Source: Candidatus Altimarinota bacterium (lineage in GTDB: Bacteria; Patescibacteriota; Gracilibacteria; UM-FILTER-43-11). From it: a stretch of DNA of 42,827 nt. Position numbers and translations under genes: made by a program. Where the stretch lies: assembly GCA_028281045.1 (NCBI GenBank), contig JANQKP010000002.1:1-42827 (forward strand), in the 5' to 3' direction. How positions within the stretch are numbered: the stretch's first letter is position 1; each line of letters starts with the position of its first letter. A model generated the notes under the pieces. That model ran no database searches. It was given only the letters and a program-made list of their open reading frames with translations, and was not told the origin of the DNA. Positions 1 through 9,162 of the stretch are shown piece by piece.

Positions 1-1397
1 GGCTCTTCAATAACTTCCTCTACAACCTCTTCGGCAGCTGGCTCCTCAGCGATTTCTTCCACAGGTGTTTCTTCCACTACCTCCTCAACCACTTCTTCTA
101 GAACAGATTCTTCTTCGAGAGAAATATTTTCTCCATCGACAGGCTCTACTGGCTTAGTAGGCTCTTCTTCAACTACTACTGGTTCTTCAACAGTTACATC
201 ACCAACGTACCTATTGAAGTAAGTTGTGTTTTCAATAACCACACTTGTTTGAACCGTATTCTGGTTAAAGAAGTCTAGAAGCTCAAATAGTTTTTCGTTT
301 TGTTCGGTTGAATCAAAAGGAGTGATACTAAACTGGTCTATCGCGCTGCGAACGAATCCAGCGGATAGCGTGTAGTAATTATTAATGTCTGCGTAGCTTG
401 TATTTTCAAGAGCACTAGCAATATCTCTATTCTCATTGGTTTGCTGTACTACAGCATCAATAAGTGCAGAGTTATTGGTAGCCTCAATTAAACGGTATAG
501 ATCTATTTCATCTTCCGTAAGAGGTTGTTGTTTTTCAGCAGGGGAATCGAACTCCTTTAATATATTAAGGTAAAGGGCGGTTTGATTTCCGTTCTTTTGC
601 AGAAGCTTAGCGGTGTTTATTTCAAAGCTTCCATTTTCACCATTAATAACATTAATTTTATTTTGAATATTAATAGAGGCTGCTTTTTGTTTAAGCATCG
701 CTTCGTCTAGAACGAGTTCTTCATCTAGCTTTTGAATCAGCTCTAGGTAGCTAAGCACAAGTGGGCTCAGCTCTTCGTCTCCTTGTTCTGGAAGCGCCAG
801 TTCAATTACATTGCGAAGTGCTTTTTGAGCCAGGATTTTCTCTTTAATTTCTTCCAGACTAAAGGTGATCATATTCACCGCAAGGCTGTCCTCAATTTGT
901 TTGTATATATCAAGTGAGTCTGCAGAAACTTCGGCTAAGCGAATTTCTTCTTCGAGTTGAGCAATGAAATCTCCATAGGTTGGATTTTCTTTGATTTGAG
1001 CTTCTGCGATAACAGATTCTCCACCAAAGCTAGTGCTGATTGCCTGAATTTCATCGAGCCTCTCTCTTTGTCTCAGTTGCTCCTTAATATTTTCCTTAAT
1101 TAAATTAAGCCTTTCTTTATATGCTTCACGATTGTCTAAGAATCTTTGAAGATCTGACTGACCTTTATTACTATTAAGTTTTCTCAAGAACTTAATAAGT
1201 TTCTCGATATTTTCATCTGGTACGGTAATATCTTGAGTAATCACCACTTCAGTTTCTTCTTGCGCTTGAATGCTGGCAGAAGAAATAGTGAAGCTGGCAA
1301 TAACAGTCATTACCACGAACCCTAGGGCAACATGAAGGTAGCCCTTGTGGGGTTCAATTTTTTCTAAGCCGAATTTTTCAAGAAAATTCTTTAACAT
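1..1397 (-). CDS. Secreted or surface protein with acidic stalk (C-terminus cut by window)
   Basis: The reading frame is open from an ATG at 1397 to the window edge (about 465 codons), so the C-terminus is missing. A basic N-terminus is followed by a hydrophobic segment at about residues 20-42, ending in an Ala/Gln-rich stretch that looks like a signal peptide or anchor. Residues 60-330 are charged and Leu-rich, probably helical or coiled coil. From about residue 405 the protein becomes a Glu/Val/Pro-rich low-complexity stretch resembling a wall-spanning stalk. The ATG directly abuts the TAA of the gene before it, so it is the third gene of a surface-protein operon. No catalytic family recognised. 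Confidence 0.8.
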   Translation of the reverse strand, partial: MLKNFLEKFGLEKIEPHKGYLHVALGFVVMTVIASFTISSASIQAQEETEVVITQDITVPDENIEKLIKFLRKLNSNKGQSDLQRFLDNREAYKERLNLIKENIKEQLRQRERLDEIQAISTSFGGESVIAEAQIKENPTYGDFIAQLEEEIRLAEVSADSLDIYKQIEDSLAVNMITFSLEEIKEKILAQKALRNVIELALPEQGDEELSPLVLSYLELIQKLDEELVLDEAMLKQKAASINIQNKINVINGENGSFEINTAKLLQKNGNQTALYLNILKEFDSPAEKQQPLTEDEIDLYRLIEATNNSALIDAVVQQTNENRDIASALENTSYADINNYYTLSAGFVRSAIDQFSITPFDSTEQNEKLFELLDFFNQNTVQTSVVIENTTYFNRYVGDVTVEEPVVVEEEPTKPVEPVDGENISLEEESVLEEVVEEVVEETPVEEIAEEPAAEEVVEEVIEE

Positions 1398-3887
1398 TTA
1401 TTTAAGTAGTCTTTTACTGATTTTTTTAGCTTTAGATACTTTTTCTTTTCTAGTGAGCTTGCGTCCAACGCTGGTGTTTCCTTTAAGTAGACGTTCACGT
1501 AGGGCTATGGCTGCAATAGAAAGTACTCCAATAGTTACTAGGGCCCCTAGAATAATTGGAAGTGGCAACCCACGCTCTGCTACAAAGAAGTGAACGGTTA
1601 CACTTGGTGAGCGTAACTTGTTTCCACTTAAGTCTTGTTTAACAGCGTAAAGGGTTACGCGATGGGCCTCACCTTTTTCTAGAGCACGTGGAGCTTTAAT
1701 AGAGAAAGCTCCTTCTGATTGTGTTTTAGCATCACTGTTTAGAACTACAGGGCTATTCCACACGGCAAATACTTGAGAGTCTTCCTCGGTTAGACCGGTA
1801 AGTTCAGGTTGTTCGTTATTAATGTCGAAAGGATTTGCTCCGTTTTGTGCATGAGCTTTTGGAATCCATGATTCATCTAGGTGAATGGCAATGTTTCCAG
1901 AAGCATCTGCTGAAATAGATTCTTCAGGAATAGGTTCACCATCTAGGGCTAGTTCACTTGGTGGCTCTGAGAATAGTCCGTTGTCGAATCCAAGGTTCAC
2001 CGCACTAATAATAGATCTTTCAAATTCTGGTGCGATTTCGCCATCTTCTGTAGTAACCACTTCTTCATAGAAGGCCTCTGCTTCAATCACATATTTAGAT
2101 TGATTTTCAAAGGCGCTGTAGCTTCTTAGGCTGAAGTTTTTGTAGGCAATAATATTGTCACATTGGTCTACCGCAGGGTAGTTTCCAAATTCTGCCACTT
2201 CACCTACAAGTTCACGCTCTGCGCCAACTGCGCGGCTACCGTCTAGTTCTAGACGAGTTCTATAAATCGCTACCTTTTCAGTGTTCTGCGTTACAGAACC
2301 GGTGATCTCAGGTTTTAGGTCTGAAGATACAATATTGTTTTCAGGTCCTAAGATTTCCACAGATTGGAATGGAGCATCAATATCACAATCGTTTGAAGTG
2401 ATATTCGCCACATACTCTTGTGGAAGTGGTTCTGGCTCTGGTTCTTCTTCCTCTGGAGCAAGGAACGCTAGAAGAGGTGCTTCCTCTTCTTCCTCTGCAG
2501 GCTCTTCTTGAGCAATGTTTCCTGTTGCAGGTACTTCTACAATTTGGGCCTCAGGCAGTGGACAAGGTCCAACCGTATCTCCGTGAGCTAAGTGCTCATC
2601 TAGGAAGCTTTCACCAATCTGAAGGCTATAAGGATTTGTTGGATCTTCTTCTGGGAAGTGACAAATGATAATTTGCTCTTCGTCTATTGCAATGGCAGGT
2701 CCTTCTGGATCGAATGTGCTTGCACTAGAAGTGGTTTCTCCAGGAAGGGCACAAACAAGATCACATGTAGGACAAGGTCCTCCACAATCTACTCCTGTTT
2801 CTCCTTGGTTGATGATCCCATCTACACAAGTTGCACAGGCAGCACATGTTCCTCCACAATCTATGCCATCTTCGTTGGCATCGTGGATTCCATTGCTACA
2901 ACTTGCTTCTGGAATAACAATGATTTCATTTAAACATAGGCTAGAACATCCATCTTCTGAAACTAGGTTTCCATCGTCACATTGTTCTCCTCCTGCAGGT
3001 TCTAGAATTCCATTTCCACAAACTGGTGGAGGTGGAGCAGGCTCCCAAATGTAAATAGTAGTACTTGAAGTTTTACAATTGGCAGGTACGTTTAGGTCAC
3101 AAATGGTAACGCTAATTGGCACATCTTCTCCTTCTTGGAAGTCTGACGTTGGATCTGTTTCTATGCGGTACACTCCATTGTCTAGCTCAGTGGTTACCTG
3201 AGGTGAATTTGGATTAATACTGGTTCCATTAATACTAAAGGTCAGTGAGTCTATATCTACTCCAGCACGGTTATCGCTTAGAGAGAAAATTACGTTGGTA
3301 TCTACTGGGTTATTCGCAGATCCGGCTACCGGTGTTATGAATTGGACCGTAGGCGCTGTAAGGTCTGGAGTACAGAATCCAACCCCATCCACTTCAGTGT
3401 TGTATCTATCTTGGAAATTATAGGTTTTATTGCTTACCCCCGTTAACACGTTGGTGATTGCATCGCTCACCATGTTGTTTGCTGTTACAAGGTCTGGTGA
3501 GAACGTAAAGGTTCCCGTGTCTTCTGTCAGACTTGGGGTGAAGGTGATATAACCAAACGTTCCACTACCATTGTATGAACCTGTGAAAGGTAAGCGCGCA
3601 CCACTTAGCTTCAGGTTATCTGCATTGATCTGGTTGAATGCCAGCATTGGCAGGGGAGTTCCAATGGCAAGTGTATCCACTGTCACTTCGTTTGAATCGA
3701 AGAGAATGGTGGTATCACCTGCAATAACATTTTCCCCTTGGGTATCCATCTTGATCTCTACTGTAGTAGAACAACCTTTTACAAGGTTATTGGCATCAGA
3801 CAGACTGTATGTTGCAGCGTATGCGTGAGGCATCAGCATCAGCATACTGGTTAAGAAACTTATAGATTTATAAAATGTGCGCTTCAT
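1398..3887 (-). CDS. Membrane-anchored surface protein with cohesin-like and Cys-rich domains
   Basis: 829 residues. A signal peptide (about 1-24, ending HAYA) precedes a cohesin-like beta-sandwich at about 25-150 (the patterns TTVEIKMDTQG, ILFDSNEVTVDTLAIG and TFGYITFTP follow the cohesin layout). An Ig-like region (175-285), a DUF4215-type Cys motif (CGNGILEPAGGEQCDDGN) and two CxxGxxxxxExGxDCGG-type Cys repeats follow. An acidic Glu/Pro linker lies near 490-520, and a C-terminal membrane helix (about 775-797) ends in a Lys/Arg tail. This reads as an extracellular scaffold anchored at its C-terminus. It begins 13 bases after the upstream gene, whose protein ends in a dockerin, which suggests the two proteins bind. 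The cohesin call rests on pattern, not a profile search. Confidence 0.8.
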   Translation of the reverse strand: MKRTFYKSISFLTSMLMLMPHAYAATYSLSDANNLVKGCSTTVEIKMDTQGENVIAGDTTILFDSNEVTVDTLAIGTPLPMLAFNQINADNLKLSGARLPFTGSYNGSGTFGYITFTPSLTEDTGTFTFSPDLVTANNMVSDAITNVLTGVSNKTYNFQDRYNTEVDGVGFCTPDLTAPTVQFITPVAGSANNPVDTNVIFSLSDNRAGVDIDSLTFSINGTSINPNSPQVTTELDNGVYRIETDPTSDFQEGEDVPISVTICDLNVPANCKTSSTTIYIWEPAPPPPVCGNGILEPAGGEQCDDGNLVSEDGCSSLCLNEIIVIPEASCSNGIHDANEDGIDCGGTCAACATCVDGIINQGETGVDCGGPCPTCDLVCALPGETTSSASTFDPEGPAIAIDEEQIIICHFPEEDPTNPYSLQIGESFLDEHLAHGDTVGPCPLPEAQIVEVPATGNIAQEEPAEEEEEAPLLAFLAPEEEEPEPEPLPQEYVANITSNDCDIDAPFQSVEILGPENNIVSSDLKPEITGSVTQNTEKVAIYRTRLELDGSRAVGAERELVGEVAEFGNYPAVDQCDNIIAYKNFSLRSYSAFENQSKYVIEAEAFYEEVVTTEDGEIAPEFERSIISAVNLGFDNGLFSEPPSELALDGEPIPEESISADASGNIAIHLDESWIPKAHAQNGANPFDINNEQPELTGLTEEDSQVFAVWNSPVVLNSDAKTQSEGAFSIKAPRALEKGEAHRVTLYAVKQDLSGNKLRSPSVTVHFFVAERGLPLPIILGALVTIGVLSIAAIALRERLLKGNTSVGRKLTRKEKVSKAKKISKRLLK

Positions 3888-3900
3888 GGTATGAAGTTGG

Positions 3901-6552
3901 TTAATAATTGGTCAGGTCTCCTGACTGTAAGTAATTAGCAATTAAAGTGGCTAAATCAAAGGCGTTAATAATGCCGTCTTTAGTAAAGTCGGTAATGGTT
4001 CCAGCAAGTCCGTAATCGGTAATCAGTTTCGCTAGATCCAGGGCATTAATCACATCATCAGCAACTACGTCACCGGCAATGAATTCGAAGGTTTCGTCTA
4101 CGATGTGAGTGATTCCATCAGTTTCTCCTTCAATGAGGGTAATGGTTCCAATAACCTTACTCAGATGATTCAGCCCTTTCATCACAATCGCGAAGCTGCT
4201 GTATCCAAGTTGATTGGTTACATAGTTCGCAAAGTTTTCATCTACTGGAATATCTAGCACGGTGATGATGTCTCCGTTATTCAGATCTACGAAGCTTAGG
4301 TCAATCGTCGCGAAATCGATGAATTGTCCAAGGACAAAGGCCACTTCACCTCCCACAATTGGGTTATCGGTTTGAATCGCAAGTTCTACAGCACTTTGGG
4401 TTCCTGCAAGCACAGAAGCTGCGTAATTATTCGTAGCTGCAGTGTAGAAATTCTGAGGTAGATTTTGTACATTAATCAGGTAATCATCAGAACCCAGGCT
4501 ACTAAACAGGGCAGAGCCTTGAGAGGCCACTTGAGTCACAATGAATTCATCTACGTTGGTATCTAGAGTTCCATTTTGATCAATGTCTCTGTAAACCGAG
4601 ATGTCTGGGGTTCCTACTCCTTGTTCGTTTTCGCTTACGTCTTTCACGCCATTTTGATCAATGTCGTTGAAGAGATCTACTTGAAGCGTTCCAAAGGTTG
4701 GGTTCACCGCTAACTGCACTGTGCTTGAACTATTAGTTCCAAGCGGAATAGCATAGTTGTTACTTGCTCCAAGACTGTAGCCCACAAGTAGATCGGTTAC
4801 CCCGACTACGTAGTTATCGGCTTGCAGGTTGAAGTAGCTGGCAATTCCCACAGAAACCGGCTGAGATAGCACCGCGGTATCCACGTTGGTATCTAGAATC
4901 CCATCATCATCTTCATCCACGTAAAGCGTTACGGTTGGGGTTCCAATGGTTGCTGCTCCTTCACCGGCATCTAGTGAGCCGTTGTTGTCTGTGTCTTCAA
5001 AGAGTTCAACCACCACAAAGCTTGAAATAGCATCAAGCACTACGGTGTTTGAAGTCGAATTAAAGGCCACGCTGCTTACTTCAAAGTCAGCTACGAATGT
5101 GCTTTCAATTTGCGGCCCTACAATAGGGCTAAGCACTTGAAGTGCGTAGCTATAGTTTCCAGTTTCACCAATGGCGATATCGGTATCAGTTACCGTAATC
5201 GTACGCGTTGAATCTTCGTAGTTAAACTGCATACTTGGGTCAGAACTTGTGAAGCTGCTATCTACGTAATCTACCCCAGCGTCTAGTACTTCGGTGAACA
5301 CTACATTGCCTGCGGTTTCACCCGTAGTATTTTCATAGCTTGCTGTTACCGTGATTTGCTCATTCACTTCTGCCTGATTTGCATAAACTGTGCTTATGGC
5401 ATTGGTTAGTACTAGTGTTCCGGTAACTGTATCTGTGGCTATGTTGGCCGCAGGAGAGAAGCTGGTTTCTACAGCATTTGTGTTGCGAAGTTTGTACTGC
5501 ACTGCGTAGTCTTGTCCTGGGGTAAGTCCTGTGAAAATGAAACTGGTGTTAGAAATCCAACCAGAGTCTGAAACCAGAGTTAGTGTTCCACCGTTATTGG
5601 CATAAAGTTCAAAGAATACTCCGCTGCTGCCTTGGGCGATATTATTAATCACCAGGCTAGAAGGGGTATCTACTTGAATTGTGGTTGTCGTTACAGTCGT
5701 TTCTGGGGCATCTACAGGATCTGGCATAAGCGTGGTTACGTTTGGACAGCTGGCTGTTGTAGATTCATCAGTTCCTTCGTAAGAAACAATGCTTCTTCCA
5801 GAGTAGGTCGTATTAGAAGCAAGTCCGGTTTCATCTGCTGAAAGGGTGTTTGGATCTGTAGTTTCGGTAAGCACTGTAGATCCGTCTTTTACGCGGAATC
5901 CAACGTGGTCAGAAGTTCCAGAGGTAATTCCAAAATCCCAGGTGATCACATCGGTATTTGGCGTTCCCACACAGTTTTCTGGAGCTAGAAGCACAGTTTC
6001 AATCTGACAGGTGCTAGAACATCCATCTCCATCGATTAGGTTGGCATCGTCACACTCTTCGCCTGCGTCTAGTACAAAGTTTCCACAAGCTGGAACGTAA
6101 GTAGATCCACCACTTGGCAGGGGAATAATAGCGCTTGTTGGGTCAGATTCCGGCTGACAAAGATCCAGTGGCGTTCCCGTACACCCAAGTACATCAAGCA
6201 CCTGGTTCCCACTTCCATCCACCGTCTGGGTGATTTTAGTAGCCACCGGTATTTCTGCGCTATAAGCCCCCCCACTGATTCTGTACTTGTAAAAGTTTAC
6301 ATCTGTACCCGAAATGGTGATGTCCAGAGGGGTTTGGGTGTCAATCGTCTCCGTAGGAGCACCTGTAATAACCGCTCTAGGGGTGGCTGTGATATTCACA
6401 TCCAGTAAAGCGGCAAGTGTATTTCCTACCTGCATTCCTACTGCCATCAGCATAGGGAACACTAGAAGGGAAATAATTCGGTGATTTCTTTTGGTGTTAA
6501 ACAACGCGTTTTTTGTTTTAGCTAAGCCAAATAAATCTAAATATTTTACCAT
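3901..6552 (-). CDS. Large secreted protein ending in a duplicated dockerin
   Basis: 883 residues from the ATG at 6552; a TTG at 6564 in frame would add four. A hydrophobic segment near 28-50 acts as signal or anchor. A DUF4215-like Cys motif (CGNFVLDAGEECDDANLIDG), fibronectin-III-like segments, a DUF11-type repeat and two SdrD/Cna-B-like modules (about 490-690, with DNNGSLDAGE and DQNGVKDVSE loops) follow. The last 57 residues hold two dockerin-type calcium loops: DVVADDVINALD (Asp at 1, 5, 12 and Asn at 9) and DFTKDGIINAFD (Asp 1, 5, 12, Gly 6, Asn 9), each with a hydrophobic helix. First gene of the surface operon. No enzymatic domain was recognised, so a structural or adhesive role is inferred. 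Confidence 0.83.
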   Translation of the reverse strand: MVKYLDLFGLAKTKNALFNTKRNHRIISLLVFPMLMAVGMQVGNTLAALLDVNITATPRAVITGAPTETIDTQTPLDITISGTDVNFYKYRISGGAYSAEIPVATKITQTVDGSGNQVLDVLGCTGTPLDLCQPESDPTSAIIPLPSGGSTYVPACGNFVLDAGEECDDANLIDGDGCSSTCQIETVLLAPENCVGTPNTDVITWDFGITSGTSDHVGFRVKDGSTVLTETTDPNTLSADETGLASNTTYSGRSIVSYEGTDESTTASCPNVTTLMPDPVDAPETTVTTTTIQVDTPSSLVINNIAQGSSGVFFELYANNGGTLTLVSDSGWISNTSFIFTGLTPGQDYAVQYKLRNTNAVETSFSPAANIATDTVTGTLVLTNAISTVYANQAEVNEQITVTASYENTTGETAGNVVFTEVLDAGVDYVDSSFTSSDPSMQFNYEDSTRTITVTDTDIAIGETGNYSYALQVLSPIVGPQIESTFVADFEVSSVAFNSTSNTVVLDAISSFVVVELFEDTDNNGSLDAGEGAATIGTPTVTLYVDEDDDGILDTNVDTAVLSQPVSVGIASYFNLQADNYVVGVTDLLVGYSLGASNNYAIPLGTNSSSTVQLAVNPTFGTLQVDLFNDIDQNGVKDVSENEQGVGTPDISVYRDIDQNGTLDTNVDEFIVTQVASQGSALFSSLGSDDYLINVQNLPQNFYTAATNNYAASVLAGTQSAVELAIQTDNPIVGGEVAFVLGQFIDFATIDLSFVDLNNGDIITVLDIPVDENFANYVTNQLGYSSFAIVMKGLNHLSKVIGTITLIEGETDGITHIVDETFEFIAGDVVADDVINALDLAKLITDYGLAGTITDFTKDGIINAFDLATLIANYLQSGDLTNY

Positions 6553-6621
6553 AAATTGACCCAAAAATCACGCATAGGGAGTGGACGCATTTATATATTG
6601 TGATTTAATATATATCTTTTT

Positions 6622-6659
6622 TGTATAAATAATTTGTTCATGTATAAAAAAATTGTTCA
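6622..6659. repeat. Tandem pair of 19-bp near-palindromic boxes
   Basis: Two adjacent 19-mers, TGTATAAATAATTTGTTCA (6622-6640) and TGTATAAAAAAATTGTTCA (6641-6659), agree at 17 of 19 positions. Both fit the near-palindrome TGWAYAAWWWWWTTRTWCA. They lie 70-107 bases upstream of the dockerin-protein ATG and downstream of nhaA, in an AT-rich gap with no other feature I can support. A matching pair occurs at 35721-35758 and single copies lie inside mutY and aroA-aroK. Operator function is inferred. Confidence 0.55.
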
Positions 6660-6721
6660 ATAAAAACGGCATAATAAAGGGAAGACAGGCAGGCGAACCA
6701 AACCTATCAACCCCGAAGCGA

Positions 6722-7894
6722 CTAAGCAGCCGCTTCAAATTTTTTAACCCCCAGTAGTTTAGCTGCTAAAAGGGCAAACCCCGCAGCGGAAAACGATAGT
6801 AGGGCGCCGAGCTTCGCTCCGTTCAGATTTGGACCTTCGTCGAAGGCCACGACCGAAACAAAGAGAGACACGGTGAACCCGATGGCTGCCAGTAGGCCGA
6901 CCACGATAAGATCCCTTTTCTGCATGCCTTTGGGTAAATCCTGTTTAAAAAGGACTATGCCCACCAGCGCACATAGAGGAATAAATACCGTTTTGCCCAC
7001 GAGAAGGCCTCCAAGAACTAGCCAGGTGGCCGTGTTGAAACTCGCTATAGCGATCGGCACGCCAGCATTCACTAGTCCAAAGAGCCCCAGAATGAGCTCC
7101 ACCGGTGTCTTGAAGAAGTGTTCGAACTCGTTCAAGGCGTCGTGGTGACGGTATTCTTCGGCAACGTGCTCATCGTGCTCCAGCTCTTGGAAGAGACCTT
7201 CGTCCCTTTTTTCGTGCGGAAGCGTAAAAATGATGGGCACTAGCGCCAGTGCGGGGTGAAATCCGCCTACATAGAAGGCGGCCCAACTGATACCACCACC
7301 GATGACGATGTATGGCCAGAAGGATTTAACCCCCCATTTGAACATGGCCGTATTGAACCACATGGCTCCCGCGAGTGCTATCGCGAAGAAAAACAGGTTC
7401 ATATCGCCTGTCGGATAGAATACCGCCAGGATGATGAGGCCGGCCGCATCGTCGACAATGGCCAGCAAAAGCAAGAAGGGGATTACCGGGGATTTACTCC
7501 CGAAGATCATGCGCGCGAACATGTACGAGAATGCAATGTCCGTTGCACACGGTATGGCCCAGCCTCCTGCGATGCTGGGGTCTAAAACTTTAGCAGCGCC
7601 GTAGTACAGCACTGCCGGTCCGAACACACCACCGAACGTTGCCAGAAGGGGTACGGTGGCTTTGCTGATTGGATTCAGGCTTCCGCCTGGCAGCAAGGCC
7701 TCCCGGATCTCCTTGGTAGCGATACCGAAGAAGAAAACCATTCCGACGTCGTTGACGAAAAAGTGAAGCGCGTGCTTCATGTGCTCGTAGCTTTCAAAGT
7801 TAATATTTGCCCAAAGAAGGGCGCAAAGGGTTCCTCCAACAAGAAAAAGTGAATTTTCTAGTAGAAACCCAATGCCATTTCTAAATCTTTCCAT
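6722..7894 (-). CDS. nhaA: Na+/H+ antiporter NhaA
   Basis: 390 residues, usual NhaA length, with many membrane segments. The family hallmark GGWAIPCATDIAFS and the later AIVDDAAGLIILAVFY, containing the paired aspartates that bind Na+/H+, are intact. It exchanges cytoplasmic Na+ (or Li+) for external protons at the inner membrane. Unlike most genes here it has a strong Shine-Dalgarno site: AAGGAG at 7902-7907, 7 bases before the ATG. Much of it has G/C-rich third positions, unlike its AT-rich neighbours. It probably shares the promoter at 8299-8327 with the small gene upstream. Horizontal acquisition is the likely explanation. Confidence 0.93.
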   Translation of the reverse strand: MERFRNGIGFLLENSLFLVGGTLCALLWANINFESYEHMKHALHFFVNDVGMVFFFGIATKEIREALLPGGSLNPISKATVPLLATFGGVFGPAVLYYGAAKVLDPSIAGGWAIPCATDIAFSYMFARMIFGSKSPVIPFLLLLAIVDDAAGLIILAVFYPTGDMNLFFFAIALAGAMWFNTAMFKWGVKSFWPYIVIGGGISWAAFYVGGFHPALALVPIIFTLPHEKRDEGLFQELEHDEHVAEEYRHHDALNEFEHFFKTPVELILGLFGLVNAGVPIAIASFNTATWLVLGGLLVGKTVFIPLCALVGIVLFKQDLPKGMQKRDLIVVGLLAAIGFTVSLFVSVVAFDEGPNLNGAKLGALLSFSAAGFALLAAKLLGVKKFEAAA

Positions 7895-7940
7895 GACAAA
7901 GCTCCTTGATGGAAAATTTCAAAGATGAGGGGGTGACTGC

Positions 7941-8126
7941 CTAAAAAAAGACAATATTTGGACCCCTGGGTTTCAGTGGAAGCAATTCGATGTAGTTGCG
8001 AAAAACACGCACCTCCATCTTAGCGATTTTGCTTTCAATTACTCTTTTTCTCTTAGGAGAGATCAGAGTTGCGACAGCGGCTGCACTTATGAGACAAAGT
8101 CTCACTACCCGCATGTAATAATGCAT
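7941..8126 (-). CDS. Small hypothetical protein upstream of nhaA
   Basis: 61 residues: a short hydrophobic stretch (about 6-22), then a basic tail. The reason to accept it is a textbook ribosome site, AAGGAG at 8133-8138, 6 bases before the ATG, in a region where native genes lack such sites. It ends 46 bases before nhaA. It could be a small membrane protein or a leader peptide coupling translation to nhaA. No family recognised. Confidence 0.55.
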   Translation of the reverse strand: MHYYMRVVRLCLISAAAVATLISPKRKRVIESKIAKMEVRVFRNYIELLPLKPRGPNIVFF

Positions 8127-8327
8127 GACCTACTCCTTAGGTTTTTGGTTGATAGATGTTCCAGACGAAAAACAAGAAAGTTTGAGCTCGCTTGTTACTC
8201 GTCTGGAGATTCGCCTGCTTGTCAAAGAACATAGCCTTTTCAAAGCCTATAGCAAAACACACATTGGTTCACGGGAGGCATATTAAAAAGGAGCGATTAT
8301 TTTAAAAAATACGCTCCTTGTTGTCAA
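8127..8327 (-). promoter_or_regulatory. Promoter and structured leader of the nhaA unit
   Basis: A near-consensus sigma70 promoter: TTGACA (8322-8327), 17-base spacer, TAAAAT (8299-8304). An interrupted palindrome (AAGGAGCG at 8288-8295, CGCTCCTT at 8312-8319) spans the -10 and could be an operator. The leader of about 165 bases contains a long hairpin: arms 8161-8176 and 8191-8206 pair at 14 of 16 positions around a 14-base loop, 35 bases before the small gene. An ion-sensing riboswitch is possible since nhaA leaders sometimes carry one, but I cannot match a known class by eye. Confidence 0.7.
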
Positions 8328-8368
8328 CCCGCTAAAAGGCTGCTTTATTACCTAGCCTTAGCCGGTTT

Positions 8369-9109
8369 CTAGTTTTTGCTAGCCGTTACCGAAAAATTCA
8401 TTTTTACACTGTCTCCCGTGGTGTAAAGATTGGCGATTGAAGGTGGCTCTATGTTAAAGGTAGAAAACTTGAATGAGCCGTTTCCAGAAGCTGATACAGT
8501 GTCTCCTTGGTCGCTTATTGAAATAACAAAAGGAACCGTACTAGTCACCCCATTAATGGTGATGTTCAACATGGCAAACGTGCTGCTTAGGGCAATGCTA
8601 TTACCTGTTACTTTTACATTTCCAGAAAATAGGCCGGCCACATGATTGTCTCTTCCACCACTCCCAGAATTGAAGTTTTTAGCGTTAATTTCTGCGTTTA
8701 CAGAAAGAACACCGTTGTTTAACGTTCCAGATCCGCTTACAGAACTTGTGGTTCCTGTTACAGTTTCTGTGGGCTTATTTAGCCACCCTTTTTCTACGCT
8801 ATAGGTAATAGATCCAGATTCAATAGTAAGCGCTCCAGAAGGCTCTTTTACAACAGGTGTAGGCTCCTTCGCAGGTTCTTGTACTACTTCTGGTTCTTCT
8901 TCTACCTTAGGAGTTTCCACAGGAATACTTTCTTGGGCTTTCATGGCTACTTCGATCTCTGCTTCCATGGCCTCAGATTTTTCTTCCATCACATCTTCTA
9001 TAACTTCAACTTCACCAATGATCAGATCTTCTGCGGTATTATCGTTACCACAGGCGGTGAGCACAGAAAGACTAAAGAATAAAATGAATATAAGTTTTAA
9101 ATTTTTCAT
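8369..9109 (-). CDS. YceI-like lipoprotein
   Basis: 246 residues from the ATG at 9109, chosen because a lipoprotein signal starts there and ends in a lipobox (LSVLTACGN), with Cys about residue 20. An upstream in-frame start would add 11 residues. A Glu/Val/Pro-rich linker (about 25-90) leads to a beta-rich domain (95-246) resembling YceI (ITYSVEKGWLNKPTETVTGT, RDNHVAGLF, DSVKMNFSVTA). YceI-family proteins are lipocalin-like and bind isoprenoid or amphiphilic ligands; the ligand here is unknown. It is divergent from mutY, sharing a compact bidirectional promoter. Confidence 0.72.
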   Translation of the reverse strand: MKNLKLIFILFFSLSVLTACGNDNTAEDLIIGEVEVIEDVMEEKSEAMEAEIEVAMKAQESIPVETPKVEEEPEVVQEPAKEPTPVVKEPSGALTIESGSITYSVEKGWLNKPTETVTGTTSSVSGSGTLNNGVLSVNAEINAKNFNSGSGGRDNHVAGLFSGNVKVTGNSIALSSTFAMLNITINGVTSTVPFVISISDQGDTVSASGNGSFKFSTFNIEPPSIANLYTTGDSVKMNFSVTASKN

Positions 9110-9132
9110 AATGTAATTGTTAGTACCCACGC

Positions 9133-9150
9133 ATTTTAACATGTTACAAT
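9133..9150. promoter_or_regulatory. Overlapping bidirectional promoter, lipoprotein/mutY
   Basis: The palindrome TAACATGTTA (9137-9146) places a -10 on each strand: TACAAT (9145-9150, toward mutY, 12 bases before its ATG) and TAAAAT (9138-9133, toward the lipoprotein). Neither -35 is strong. The two starts compete for the same DNA. The mutY message would have a leader of only about 5 bases. Confidence 0.5.
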
Positions 9151-9162
9151 GACGTCCACACT

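Noticed and set aside
7256-7585. 109-codon frame on the plus strand inside nhaA
   Set aside because: It is antisense to a complete, well-supported nhaA and has no start context; a consequence of the gene's G/C-rich codons.
6683-8222. Inverted 14-mers (13 matches) flanking the nhaA unit: GACAGGCAGGCGAA and TTCGCCTGCTTGTC
   Set aside because: One such match over this distance is expected by chance, and there is no transposase or target duplication.
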